A stretch of DNA of 8,961 bases from RGIG1934 sp964492545 (GCA_964492545.1 CAZBKO010000095.1:1-8961), one strand, 5' to 3'; positions 1 to 7,046 are shown, counted from the stretch's first letter. Notes: generated by a model not told the origin, from the letters alone. A program made the numbers and translations.

Positions 1-162
1 GTTTGGGTATTTTTTCATCTTACTTGCTTTCTATGCCCAAAATTCTTTTTATTTTGGGCATAGTTCATGTTCATTTCTCGAATTTTTCCAATTTAATTGA
101 TTTAATGCTGGTTTTTGCTTGTTTTTGGGTATATGAGCTTCTTCGTTGCTATATTTACCCAA
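1..162 (-). repeat. 162-bp AT-rich dispersed repeat, copy A
   Basis: This is one of three copies in the window, the others being at 5244-5405 and 5506-5667. All are exactly 162 bp and differ from each other at only 4 or 5 positions. The ends are short inverted motifs: TTTGGGTA near the left end and TTTACCCAA at the right end. Inside is a perfect 13-bp stem, CTATGCCCAAAAT (31-43) with ATTTTGGGCATAG (51-63), closed by a 7-nt loop. On the minus strand a second hairpin can form between TTGGGTA at the element end and an internal TACCCAA. Minus is given as the working strand because a stem substitution in copy C keeps pairing only there. No transposase and no target-site duplication is visible. It could be a MITE-like element or a structured RNA. 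The window starts exactly at the element, so the left flank is unseen. Confidence 0.85.
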
Positions 163-352
163 TCGGCCGCCGGACGCAAGGTGCTTCCATTTATGCCGGC
201 ACTATGACCGCCGACCGGGCAGTGCTTACCTATAAGGAAGTTATTGCCGGCGGCTCGCAAGATACATCCGTTTGTGCCGGCAATATGACCGCCGACCGGG
301 TAGTGCTTACCTATAAGAAAGCTATCTCCGGCGGAGCACAATATACTGCTCA
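163..352. repeat. GC-rich module with two 81-bp tandem units
   Basis: Two adjacent imperfect repeats, 190-270 and 271-351, have a period of 81 bp and roughly 80% identity; the first 60 bp of each unit is the best conserved. Each opens with a core of the type GTGCCGGCACTATGACCGCC, which recurs in variant form in the GC-rich blocks near 5136, 5206, 5466 and 5731. The stretch just after copy A (about 163-190) resembles what follows copies B and C, including a GCAAG-TGCT motif. The GC content is far above that of the surrounding genes. The period is a multiple of three, so reading frames stay open through it, but I see no ribosome binding site or gene-like protein. Confidence 0.7.
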
Positions 353-366
353 GGCTGCATTCTACC

Positions 367-403
367 AAAAAAGCAGCCAAACCCGCAATGAGTTTGGCTG
401 CTT
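367..403 (-). terminator. Rho-independent terminator of the surface-protein gene
   Basis: On the minus strand a perfect 12-bp stem (AAGCAGCCAAAC at 371-382 with GTTTGGCTGCTT at 392-403) with a 9-nt loop is followed by a run of six T (367-372 read on the minus strand, partly overlapping the stem base). It begins 12 bp beyond the stop codon of the large minus-strand gene, exactly where an intrinsic terminator is expected. Confidence 0.93.
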
Positions 404-414
404 CCTGTCAAAAA

Positions 415-3400
415 TTATTTAACTTTTACTTTTTTTACCTTTGAATAAGAACTTGTATAGCTCTTTCCGTTAATATTTCTCACACATCTAACCTTAACAT
501 ATACATATTTTCTAGACTTAAGTCCTGAAATTGTTGTTGTCAATGATGATGTAGTTGTCTGAAGCTTGTATTTCTTACCATTAGTTGATACGTATACCTG
601 ATACTGATTAGCTCCCGTTACCTTCTTCCATGTAGCTACTGCCTGTCCCTTATTTCTTGATTTGAGACTACGTATGGAAGTTGCAGCTGTTGAAGTCTTC
701 GCCATTGTAGATGTTGAATTAACTCCAACATACTTAGCTGAGCCTACTGTCTTGTAAGCACGCACAACAAAGTAATAATCCTTGCCTGATGACAATCTGC
801 TTACTGTGTAGCTTGTCTTATTTGTTGCACCAACATAAGTACTCTTCTTGGTTGTTGGATAATACTTGTATACCATGTATCCTGATACAGCGCCTGCAGA
901 TGGTGTCCACGAAAGCTTAACACTTGATTTGGATGCTCCTGTCTGTTTAACGCCTGAAACCATTTTTGGTAATATCTTAAAGTACACTGTCTTCGAGCCT
1001 GTGTAGTTTCCTTTACCTACGAGTCTAACTGTTGCTCTACCTGTGTTAACATTGTTATAGTATGTTACTGTGTAATTAGATGTTGAAACTGTGGTACTTC
1101 CAAGCTTTAACACAATACTTGTCTGTACTTTATTTCCTGTGTATGTCTTGTCTGCAATTGGTGTTACCGTTGCCTTCGAAATTGAAGCAGGTTTGATAGT
1201 GAAGTATATCTTTGCACTTCCCTTATAGTTACCTTTTCCGTTAATACTTACAACTACTTTTGATGTTTCCTTGGATACGTTAACGTTATTGCTATATGTT
1301 ATTGTATAGTCTGTATTCTTAGCCAGTATCTTGCTTCCATCCTTAATAACAACGTTTGGAGTTATTGGCTTACCTGTGTATGTGTATCCTGATGTGCTGA
1401 TTCCACTCACACTGAAATCACTTTCAAGAACATAATCTGTTGCCACCGGCTTAGCTGTGACATTAAATGTTGCTACTCTTGTTCCACTGTAATTACCCTT
1501 AAATGTAGCAGTTACTTTGTAGCCTGACTTCACATTTATTGCTTCATCATAAACAAGTGTGTAATCCTTGCCATCAACAAGTACATTGCTGCCATTTTTA
1601 ATAATTATTTCCGGTTTAAATGCTGTACCATCATATATTCTGGTGTTGGATGTCTCACATGTCATAGATGAAACACTAGTCTTAGGATTGATAGTAAATA
1701 TCTTCTCTATAGTTCCTGAATATTTACCTTTGCAGGTAATAATTACTTTGGCAGTTTCTGATGCATCTGTATTATTTTCATATCTTACATCATAATCTGT
1801 TCCCTTAGTAAGTGTTACTGTTGTTCCATTGGTGTACTTGACTGTTGGTAATGGCTCCCATGCACTGCCTTTATATGTGTAGCTTGCATTTATACCAGTT
1901 ACAGCCAGTGCCTTTGCATCGACTGTCTTTACCTCAAAATCAATGTAGTCAGTCATTCCGCTTCCTGTTGTTGCCGTGACACGAACAGTTCCTACTCCAA
2001 TTCCTGTTATCTCAACAGTTTTACCATTTGCAGAAGGCGAAAGGGATACTACACCATCCTTGTTAGTTGTATATGTAATACCATCATTAGCTGTTGTTGG
2101 TCCAACCGTTGCAGTTGCCGTAACCTTTGAACCCTTATTGATTGTTACCTGCGTACATGCAAAATCAATCGAAACTGCCGGTATCTGAATTGTTACACCA
2201 ATTGCCTTTGTAAATCCTGAGTTGGATGTTACTGTTATAGTATCTGTACCTGCTATAATTCCTTTAACCTGAGCTGTCTTTCCATCAGCTGATGGTGTTA
2301 TCTCAACTCTTGAATATTTTGATGTCCATGTGTATGTTGTATCAGTTGTGTTAGCAGGTGCTGTATTAAGGCTAAGTGACTTAGTACTTCCATTTAATAC
2401 AGAAAGTTCAGTAAGACTTGTTGTTCCATCCATAAAGTCAATACTTGTTGTTGGAATATTAACAGTGACTGTTATCTCCGCATACTGACCTGACTCAGAT
2501 GTTGCTCTAAGTGTTGTAGTTCCGGTACTCAAACCCGAAATTATCACATTTCCATTTGTAACAGTTGTGGATGTGCTGAGTGAAATATTGTTATTACTCT
2601 TTGTCCATGTAATACTGTCTGTGGAATAAGATGGTGTAAGCATAGCTCTTACTATATTTGTTCCACCAACTGCTACTGTACAATTTGAAATAGTATGTCC
2701 AGATGTTGTTGTTATTCTAAGAGCAGTAGATGGTATCTCTACTTCAATCTTACATTTAGCTGTCTTTCCATTGGTGTTATTAAGCGTAACTGTTGTTATA
2801 CCTACGCCCTTAGCTGAAACCTCAAGGTTAGATTCAATTGTTTTTGTCTCTATAATTGAGGCATCATCTGCTATATGAGTCCAAGATAATCCATCATTAG
2901 CTGTCTCTGGTGTAAATGTAGGAGTTAAAATGATTTTTTTGTCTTTTTCAACTCTATACACTGTTGTTCCTTCAGCATCCACATATGTGCTTAAATATGA
3001 ACTCGTATCAGTTACTGAAATGCCCATTGTATCCATATGTATTGCTGCGGGAATTACCACATTAAATGTCTTCTTGGCTCCGCCTGACTTTGTTTCACCT
3101 ACTATTGTGCTAGTTCCTGCCGCAAGAGTAGTTATTGTAACTGTCTGATTTCCATTATCCACTATGGACACTTTTGTTTTGTCAGTAGGTGTCCAGGTAA
3201 TCTGTTCCTGCGAGTTGGATGGTGTGAGCGTATATGATACAGTCCTGCTCTGTCCAACCGGTATTGTAAATGTTCCATTGATATTGATAGTTGTTGCCTT
3301 AACATAAGATGTAATTACCAATTCTCCAAGCTTTCCTGACTCAGTACTTACCTGAATCGTAGCTGTTCCATTTGTATTTGTAGCTGTTGTAACATTGCCC

Positions 3401-4956
3401 TCACTGTCAACCTTTGCAACCTTCTCATTTGATGATGAGAAGAAAATTGGCTCGTTAGCCTCTGAACCTGATGCTGCTGCTACGCTGTCTGATACCAATA
3501 GCTTCTTAGTAGTACCAGCTTCCATATCCATGGCTGTTATCTTGTTCTTATCAACTTCATTGTCAACGAAGTAAATATCAGTGTATGTATGTTTTTCCTT
3601 TACAAGCAGTTCAAATGACTGACTTAGTGTTCTTGTATTTCCTAATGTGTTCTTAATCTTGCATGTGATTGTTGCTGTACCATGGTTATGTGTTGTCACT
3701 GTACCATCTTCAGCTATTGTTGCAACGTCGCTGTTGTCTGATGACCATTCAACCTCATCTGTTGTAGTTTTAGGTCTCAGCTTTGCGCTTAAAATATCCG
3801 ACGCTCCCTGTATCAGGAAACATCCGCCTTCATCATCAACCTGCATATCTCCAATGCTCATCTGAAATCCTAATGCAGGCTGTGTTATCTTAATTCTAAC
3901 TGATTTTGATAAATTCATACCTGCTGATGTATAAGATATTTCTGTATATGATTTTCCTGTTGTATTATTTAGCGCAAACATATATCCCATTGAGTCACTT
4001 GCATTAGCATACAAGCCCCTATCGTTGCCTGTCTCATCTTTAGCCAGAGTCATATATGTTGCTAATCCACCACTAATTCCAAGTATTGCGTAATCATCTG
4101 CGCTTCCACTTGTTGTGCCTCTGAACCATAAATATGTTCCAACATCAGCGGTTACTATATCATTCGCATAGTATGTTGATGGAATATCAGTTGCCTTAGT
4201 AAATGTTTTGCTATCTTTATCATAGTAATATATCTCTGCTTCTACATTTACTGAGCTTGCTGACTGCAGTAATGTAAGAGTCATTTCTTTGACATATCCA
4301 CTTCTTGTCTTTGCGTATATCTTGCAGCTTCCATCACCTTTTGAAAGAATGTGAACTGTTGCTGTTGCTCTATTGACTGTTCCACTGATTTCTGTTTTGA
4401 ATGGTGTGATTGTTACCTGCTCTGCATTCTCGCTTGACCAAGCTATATCACTGCTTGTCTTATCTGTTATGTCTACTGAGACTGTGAATGTTCTTCCGGT
4501 ATAGCAGCCATTTGTGTCCTGCTCAGTTGTTATGTCTGTTATTCCCTTTGCTATTTCGTTAAATTGAAATAGCTTTGAATCAGCATATGTATTAATTGTG
4601 CTTCCTTTAGCACCCCATAATTCTAACTGATCATTTCTTGAACCAGATGCGTCATATCCACACATCTTGTCTCCTATTACTACGTCCTCTCCCAATACTG
4701 TTATTTCATTAAGATTAGGGTAGTTGTTCCAGCTGAAAGCATTTGCTGCAACCTCTGTTACGGTAAATCCATCAATTGTAGCTGGTATGACTAATTCTCC
4801 TACAGACTTGTTTGTGTAACCTGTGATAGTTGCATTGCTTCCATTGATTGTATAATTAAACTTATCTTCCGTTGTAGCAGCTAGTACCTGATTGGCCGGC
4901 AATGTTCCTATTATCATTAACACGGCTAAGACTAGCGCCATTATCCTTTTCCTCAT
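415..4956 (-). CDS. Large secreted multidomain surface protein (LRR, Ig-like, MBG-like, fibronectin III)
   Basis: The product is a 1513-residue exported protein, probably an adhesin or cell-surface structural protein; the ligand is unknown. Start choice: the open frame reaches 4989, but the ATG at 4956 has GGAAAGGAG just upstream and opens a typical signal peptide (residues 1-26, basic start, hydrophobic core, cleavage after VLA), while the ATG at 4989 lies at the predicted transcription start with no ribosome binding site. Residues about 34-140 resemble BspA-type leucine-rich repeats (VGELVIPATIDG, ANAF). Then come about eight Ig-like (Big_2-type) domains, with recurrent [IVL]-x-W-[ST] strands, over 140-1010, interrupted by a unique beta-rich segment around 232-361. 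Four MBG-like repeats (1014-1331) show the DYT-x-x-Y-x-N-N and GKGNYxGS signatures. Two fibronectin III domains (1332-1513) end in a lysine-rich tail. I see no LPXTG motif, SLH domain or C-terminal membrane segment, so attachment is unexplained. Confidence 0.9.
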   Translation of the reverse strand: MRKRIMALVLAVLMIIGTLPANQVLAATTEDKFNYTINGSNATITGYTNKSVGELVIPATIDGFTVTEVAANAFSWNNYPNLNEITVLGEDVVIGDKMCGYDASGSRNDQLELWGAKGSTINTYADSKLFQFNEIAKGITDITTEQDTNGCYTGRTFTVSVDITDKTSSDIAWSSENAEQVTITPFKTEISGTVNRATATVHILSKGDGSCKIYAKTRSGYVKEMTLTLLQSASSVNVEAEIYYYDKDSKTFTKATDIPSTYYANDIVTADVGTYLWFRGTTSGSADDYAILGISGGLATYMTLAKDETGNDRGLYANASDSMGYMFALNNTTGKSYTEISYTSAGMNLSKSVRIKITQPALGFQMSIGDMQVDDEGGCFLIQGASDILSAKLRPKTTTDEVEWSSDNSDVATIAEDGTVTTHNHGTATITCKIKNTLGNTRTLSQSFELLVKEKHTYTDIYFVDNEVDKNKITAMDMEAGTTKKLLVSDSVAAASGSEANEPIFFSSSNEKVAKVDSEGNVTTATNTNGTATIQVSTESGKLGELVITSYVKATTININGTFTIPVGQSRTVSYTLTPSNSQEQITWTPTDKTKVSIVDNGNQTVTITTLAAGTSTIVGETKSGGAKKTFNVVIPAAIHMDTMGISVTDTSSYLSTYVDAEGTTVYRVEKDKKIILTPTFTPETANDGLSWTHIADDASIIETKTIESNLEVSAKGVGITTVTLNNTNGKTAKCKIEVEIPSTALRITTTSGHTISNCTVAVGGTNIVRAMLTPSYSTDSITWTKSNNNISLSTSTTVTNGNVIISGLSTGTTTLRATSESGQYAEITVTVNIPTTSIDFMDGTTSLTELSVLNGSTKSLSLNTAPANTTDTTYTWTSKYSRVEITPSADGKTAQVKGIIAGTDTITVTSNSGFTKAIGVTIQIPAVSIDFACTQVTINKGSKVTATATVGPTTANDGITYTTNKDGVVSLSPSANGKTVEITGIGVGTVRVTATTGSGMTDYIDFEVKTVDAKALAVTGINASYTYKGSAWEPLPTVKYTNGTTVTLTKGTDYDVRYENNTDASETAKVIITCKGKYSGTIEKIFTINPKTSVSSMTCETSNTRIYDGTAFKPEIIIKNGSNVLVDGKDYTLVYDEAINVKSGYKVTATFKGNYSGTRVATFNVTAKPVATDYVLESDFSVSGISTSGYTYTGKPITPNVVIKDGSKILAKNTDYTITYSNNVNVSKETSKVVVSINGKGNYKGSAKIYFTIKPASISKATVTPIADKTYTGNKVQTSIVLKLGSTTVSTSNYTVTYYNNVNTGRATVRLVGKGNYTGSKTVYFKILPKMVSGVKQTGASKSSVKLSWTPSAGAVSGYMVYKYYPTTKKSTYVGATNKTSYTVSRLSSGKDYYFVVRAYKTVGSAKYVGVNSTSTMAKTSTAATSIRSLKSRNKGQAVATWKKVTGANQYQVYVSTNGKKYKLQTTTSSLTTTISGLKSRKYVYVKVRCVRNINGKSYTSSYSKVKKVKVK

Positions 4957-4998
4957 AATACTCCTTTCCGTCCTCCCGGGACAACACATATTTAATAA

Positions 4999-5028
4999 AT
5001 TATAACATATTTCACGAATGATTTACAA
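4999..5028 (-). promoter_or_regulatory. Promoter of the surface-protein gene
   Basis: Read on the minus strand, TTGTAA (5023-5028) and TATAAT (4999-5004) are 18 bp apart, and the -10 is preceded by TGT, giving an extended -10. Transcription would start near 4992, leaving a leader of about 36 nt before the ATG at 4956. This makes translation from the longer open frame beginning at 4989 unlikely. Confidence 0.7.
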
Positions 5029-5084
5029 TGATTTCTTAATATTTCGACATAAGAAGAATTTGTATAGGATAACTTATTGAAATT

Positions 5085-5243
5085 GCCGGCCGGGGTGACG
5101 GTAGCATAATCGCCAGGGGAGGTATATCAGTTTGTGCCAGCACTATAACTGCCGGCGGCCGGGGTGACGGTAGCATAATCGCCGGCCTGCAGATGTATCA
5201 GTTAGTGTCAGCATTATAACCGCCGGCGGCCAGCCTGGCGCAT
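5085..5243. repeat. GC-rich module with two ~69-bp tandem units
   Basis: Two imperfect direct repeats start with GGCCGGGGTGACGGTAGCAT at 5088 and 5157 (period 69). Each continues to a GTG[CT]CAGCA[CT]TATAAC[CT]GCCGGC core (near 5136 and 5206). The second unit runs into copy B of the 162-bp repeat through a GCCTGGC motif. The block is rich in GCCGGC and GGCC palindromes and contrasts with the AT-rich promoter region beside it. No gene is supported here. Confidence 0.72.
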
Positions 5244-5405
5244 GTTTGGGTATTTTTTCATCTTACTTGCTTTCTATGCCCAAAATTCTTTTTATTTTGG
5301 GCATAGTTCATGTTCATTTCTCGAATTTTTCCAATTTAATTGATTTGATACTGGTTTTTGCTTGTTTTTGGGTATATTAGCTTCTTCGTTGCTGTATTTA
5401 CCCAA
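5244..5405 (-). repeat. 162-bp AT-rich dispersed repeat, copy B
   Basis: This copy is the same length as A and C and differs from A at 4 positions. The 13-bp hairpin (5274-5306) is perfect. With the following GC-rich stretch it makes a composite unit of 262 bp that is repeated from 5506. Its plus-strand frame is stopped by TAG where copy A has GAG, which argues against protein coding on that strand. Confidence 0.88.
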
Positions 5406-5505
5406 CCGCCGATAACCGGAGCAAGTGCTCCTGTAGCATAATCGCCGGCCGCAGATGTATCAGTTAGTGTCAGCATTATAACCGCCGGCGGCCGGCCTGG
5501 CACAA
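5406..5505. repeat. GC-rich spacer module between copies B and C
   Basis: From about 5433 to 5505 this stretch is nearly identical to the second GC-rich unit upstream of copy B (5171-5243). It shows the same GTAGCATAATCGCCGGCC start, the GTGTCAGCATTATAACCGCC core and the GCCTGGC junction into the next 162-bp element. The first part (5404-5426) recurs exactly at 5749-5771 and, with two changes, after copy C. No gene or promoter is evident. Confidence 0.72.
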
Positions 5506-5667
5506 GTTTGGGTATTTTTTCATCTTACTTGCTTTCTATGCCCAAAATTCTTTTTATTTTGGACATAGTTCATGTTCATTTCTCGAATTTTTCCAATTTA
5601 ATTGATTTGATGCTTGTTTTTGCTTGTTTTTGGGTATATTAGCTTCTTCGTTGCTAGATTTACCCAA
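5506..5667 (-). repeat. 162-bp AT-rich dispersed repeat, copy C
   Basis: The third copy has the same length and differs from A and from B at 5 positions each. One difference (5563, G to A) falls in the 13-bp stem (5536-5568). In a plus-strand RNA it makes a C-A mismatch; in a minus-strand RNA it is a G-U wobble. The right end has the same TTTACCCAA followed by the CCGCCGAT flank seen at copy B. Confidence 0.88.
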
Positions 5668-5820
5668 CCGCCGATAGCCGGGGCAAGTGTTCCTGTAGCA
5701 TATCCGCCGGTCGCAGGTATATCAGTTATTTCCGGCACTATAACCTCCAACCGCCGATAACCGGAGCAAGTACGCCGATACCATAACCGCTGGTCAATGT
5801 AATAACAACTCAATTGGCGC
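5668..5820. repeat. GC-rich module downstream of rpsR
   Basis: This is a diverged version of the block at 5406-5505: GCAAGTG, TCCTGTAGCAT, a GGTATATCAGTTA segment and a TCCGGCACTATAACC core at 5731-5745. At 5749-5771 the post-element flank restarts without an intervening 162-bp element, as if a copy had been lost there or never inserted. Weak similarity continues to about 5790. A minus-strand open frame crosses this block from the rpsR terminator into copy C, but it has no ribosome binding site and I do not call it a gene. Confidence 0.65.
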
Positions 5821-5828
5821 ACAAACGC

Positions 5829-5857
5829 AAAAAAACCACCGTGTATACACACGGTGG
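5829..5857 (-). terminator. Rho-independent terminator of the rpsF-ssb-rpsR operon
   Basis: Read on the minus strand, a 9-bp stem CCACCGTGT / ACACGGTGG with a GTAT loop (5836-5857) is followed by seven T (5829-5835). It begins 15 bp beyond the rpsR stop codon and separates the operon from the repeat block. Confidence 0.93.
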
Positions 5858-5872
5858 CTAAATTACATATTA

Positions 5873-6136
5873 TTAATCCATTGTATATGGCATTAAAGCG
5901 ATATGTCTTGTTCTCTTGATTGCTACTGTAAGAGCTCTCTGGTGCTTAGCGCAGTTTCCAGTAATTCTTCTAGGAAGAATTTTTCCTCTTTCAGATACAT
6001 ATCTCTTTAACTTGTTAACATCTTTATAATCTATTCCAGTGTTCTTATCTCCACAGAATACGCAGACTTTCTTTCTTCTACGTCCGCCTCTTCTCTTCAT
6101 TGGAGAATCACTTCTTTCAGCTTTATTGAATGCCAT
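5873..6136 (-). CDS. rpsR: 30S ribosomal protein S18
   Basis: S18 is a small-subunit protein that pairs with S6 on the platform of the 30S particle. The 87-residue product has the usual length and the basic RRGGRRRKKVC entry into the conserved domain. It keeps the zinc-type ligands C25, C28, C62 and H65 (CVFC and NCAKH), so this is the zinc-binding form of the protein. The family hallmark KILPRRITG is present at about residues 52-60. The ATG at 6136 is preceded by AAGGAGG with a 9-nt spacer. It is the last gene of the operon, 29 bp after ssb, and is followed by a strong terminator, so the rplI gene found next to rpsR in some bacteria is not part of this transcript. Confidence 0.98.
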   Translation of the reverse strand: MAFNKAERSDSPMKRRGGRRRKKVCVFCGDKNTGIDYKDVNKLKRYVSERGKILPRRITGNCAKHQRALTVAIKRTRHIALMPYTMD

Positions 6137-6165
6137 TGTGAACAGCCTCCTTCTTCAAATTATTA

Positions 6166-6609
6166 TTAGTTAAATGGAAGTCCTTCGTCCTCAACTCCAT
6201 CAGGAATGTTCATAAATCCATCTCCTGCTGCACTTGATGGCTCAGGTCTTGATGCCTGATAACTGCCGTTGTTAGATGCAGCTGCCTTGCTCTCTGCAAA
6301 TTCTGAATTCTCAACTACAACCTCTGTAGTATATACCTTCTGGCCATCCTTGTTGGTATAGCTTCCAGTCTGAATTCTTCCTTCTACAACAAGCTTAGTT
6401 CCCTGATGAAGGTACTTCTCAGCGAATTCGCCCTGTCTGCCAAATGCAACACAGGTAATAAAATCTGCTGTCTGTTCTCCGCCATCACGTCTGCCTCTAC
6501 GATCAACTGCTAAAGTATATCTTGCAATTGCTAAATTCTGCTCGCCCTGTGAGGAATATCTAACTTCAGGGTCACGGGTTAATCTACCCATAAGTATGAC
6601 TTTATTCAT
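6166..6609 (-). CDS. ssb: Single-stranded DNA-binding protein
   Basis: SSB coats single-stranded DNA during replication, repair and recombination and recruits partner proteins through its C-terminal tip. The 147-residue product begins MNKVILMGRLTRDPEVRYS, the standard start of the OB fold, which spans about residues 1-104 and includes the conserved FITCVAFGR and YLHQGTKLVVEGRIQT segments. A low-complexity Ser/Ala/Pro/Gly linker follows (about 105-134), ending in the acidic partner-binding tail DEGLPFN. That ends in FN rather than the E. coli PF, a variation common in Firmicutes. AGAGGAG lies 5 nt before the ATG. It sits 25 bp after rpsF and 29 bp before rpsR, the usual arrangement, and is probably cotranscribed with both. 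Confidence 0.98.
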   Translation of the reverse strand: MNKVILMGRLTRDPEVRYSSQGEQNLAIARYTLAVDRRGRRDGGEQTADFITCVAFGRQGEFAEKYLHQGTKLVVEGRIQTGSYTNKDGQKVYTTEVVVENSEFAESKAAASNNGSYQASRPEPSSAAGDGFMNIPDGVEDEGLPFN

Positions 6610-6634
6610 ACAATCTCCTCTTTCTTAAGCTAAT

Positions 6635-6922
6635 CTATGCTTCAACTCTTGTGCATAAGTATCTAACTACATTTTCCATGATACGAATGTTATCTTCAAC
6701 TTCGTTTGGACAATCTGAGTTAGACTCGAATGCTATGAAATAATAGTAAGCTTCCTTCATTTTCTGAATTTCGTAAGCTAATCTCTTCTTACCCCATTCA
6801 TCAACGTTGGTTACTGTACCGCCGAAACGAGTAATGTATTCCTTAACTCTTTCAACTGTAGCGGCTCTTTCATCATCTTCGAGCTTTGCACTAACAACTA
6901 CTGCTAATTCATATTTGTTCAT
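6635..6922 (-). CDS. rpsF: 30S ribosomal protein S6
   Basis: S6 binds S18 and helps assemble the central domain of the 30S subunit. The 95-residue product has the family's usual length and hallmarks: MNKYELAVVV at the start, the GGTVTNVDEWGKKRLAYEI segment at about residues 34-52, and the AYYYFIAFES strand near 58-67. There is no C-terminal glutamate tail of the E. coli kind. AAGGAGG (6933-6939) sits 10 nt before the ATG at 6922. It is the first gene of the operon with ssb and rpsR and lies behind its own promoter and a leader with a strong hairpin. Confidence 0.98.
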   Translation of the reverse strand: MNKYELAVVVSAKLEDDERAATVERVKEYITRFGGTVTNVDEWGKKRLAYEIQKMKEAYYYFIAFESNSDCPNEVEDNIRIMENVVRYLCTRVEA

Positions 6923-6993
6923 GCTGTCTTTACCTCCTTATGGTCTCTGGTCCCCTGATATGCAGGGAACAAGGAATTTAATATATATCACGA
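6923..6993 (-). promoter_or_regulatory. rpsF mRNA leader with hairpin, candidate ribosomal-protein autoregulation site
   Basis: The predicted leader is about 70 nt. On the minus strand it contains an 8-bp stem, GTTCCCTG / CAGGGGAC (one T-G pair), with a CATAT loop at 6950-6970, followed 10 nt later by the rpsF ribosome binding site. Autoregulation of rpsF operons by an S6-S18 complex bound to the leader is established in several bacteria, so the position fits. The CCG motif described for that RNA is not evident here, so I do not assign the class firmly. There is no T-run after the stem, so it is not a terminator. Confidence 0.4.
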
Positions 6994-6999
6994 AACAAC

Positions 7000-7028
7000 A
7001 GTTTAGCATAATACGCAATTTATTGCAA
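7000..7028 (-). promoter_or_regulatory. Promoter of the rpsF-ssb-rpsR operon
   Basis: Read on the minus strand, TTGCAA (7023-7028) and TAAACT (7000-7005) are separated by 17 bp, and TGC directly before the -10 gives an extended -10. The predicted start is near 6993. It is back to back with the plus-strand promoter at 7047-7074. Confidence 0.72.
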
Positions 7029-7046
7029 GAACTTTTTCAAAAATAC

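Noticed and set aside
102..380. 92-residue minus-strand open frame ending in the copy A repeat
   Set aside because: It starts inside the terminator hairpin of the surface gene and consists of repeat units; substitutions between copies are mostly missense, so no sign of protein-level constraint.
3..422. 139-residue plus-strand open frame across copy A and the 81-bp repeats
   Set aside because: It runs through repeat sequence and the reverse side of a terminator, has no visible ribosome binding site, and its equivalent in copies B and C is stopped by TAG where A has GAG.
4957..4989. Upstream ATG at 4989 as start of the surface protein
   Set aside because: No ribosome binding site, it coincides with the predicted transcription start, and it would put 11 polar residues before a canonical signal peptide.
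1..5667. Composite transposon bounded by the 162-bp repeats
   Set aside because: There is no transposase or integrase gene between the copies, the copies are direct rather than inverted, and no target-site duplications are visible.
5085..5820. CRISPR array
   Set aside because: Repeat units are 69 to 262 bp and imperfect, without the 23-47 bp repeats and unique spacers of a CRISPR array, and no cas gene is nearby.
5598..5852. 84-residue minus-strand open frame sharing its C terminus with the frame at 102-380
   Set aside because: It starts inside the rpsR terminator; the shared ending (WVN-ATKKLIYPKTSKN) is just the translated repeat, with no ribosome binding site.
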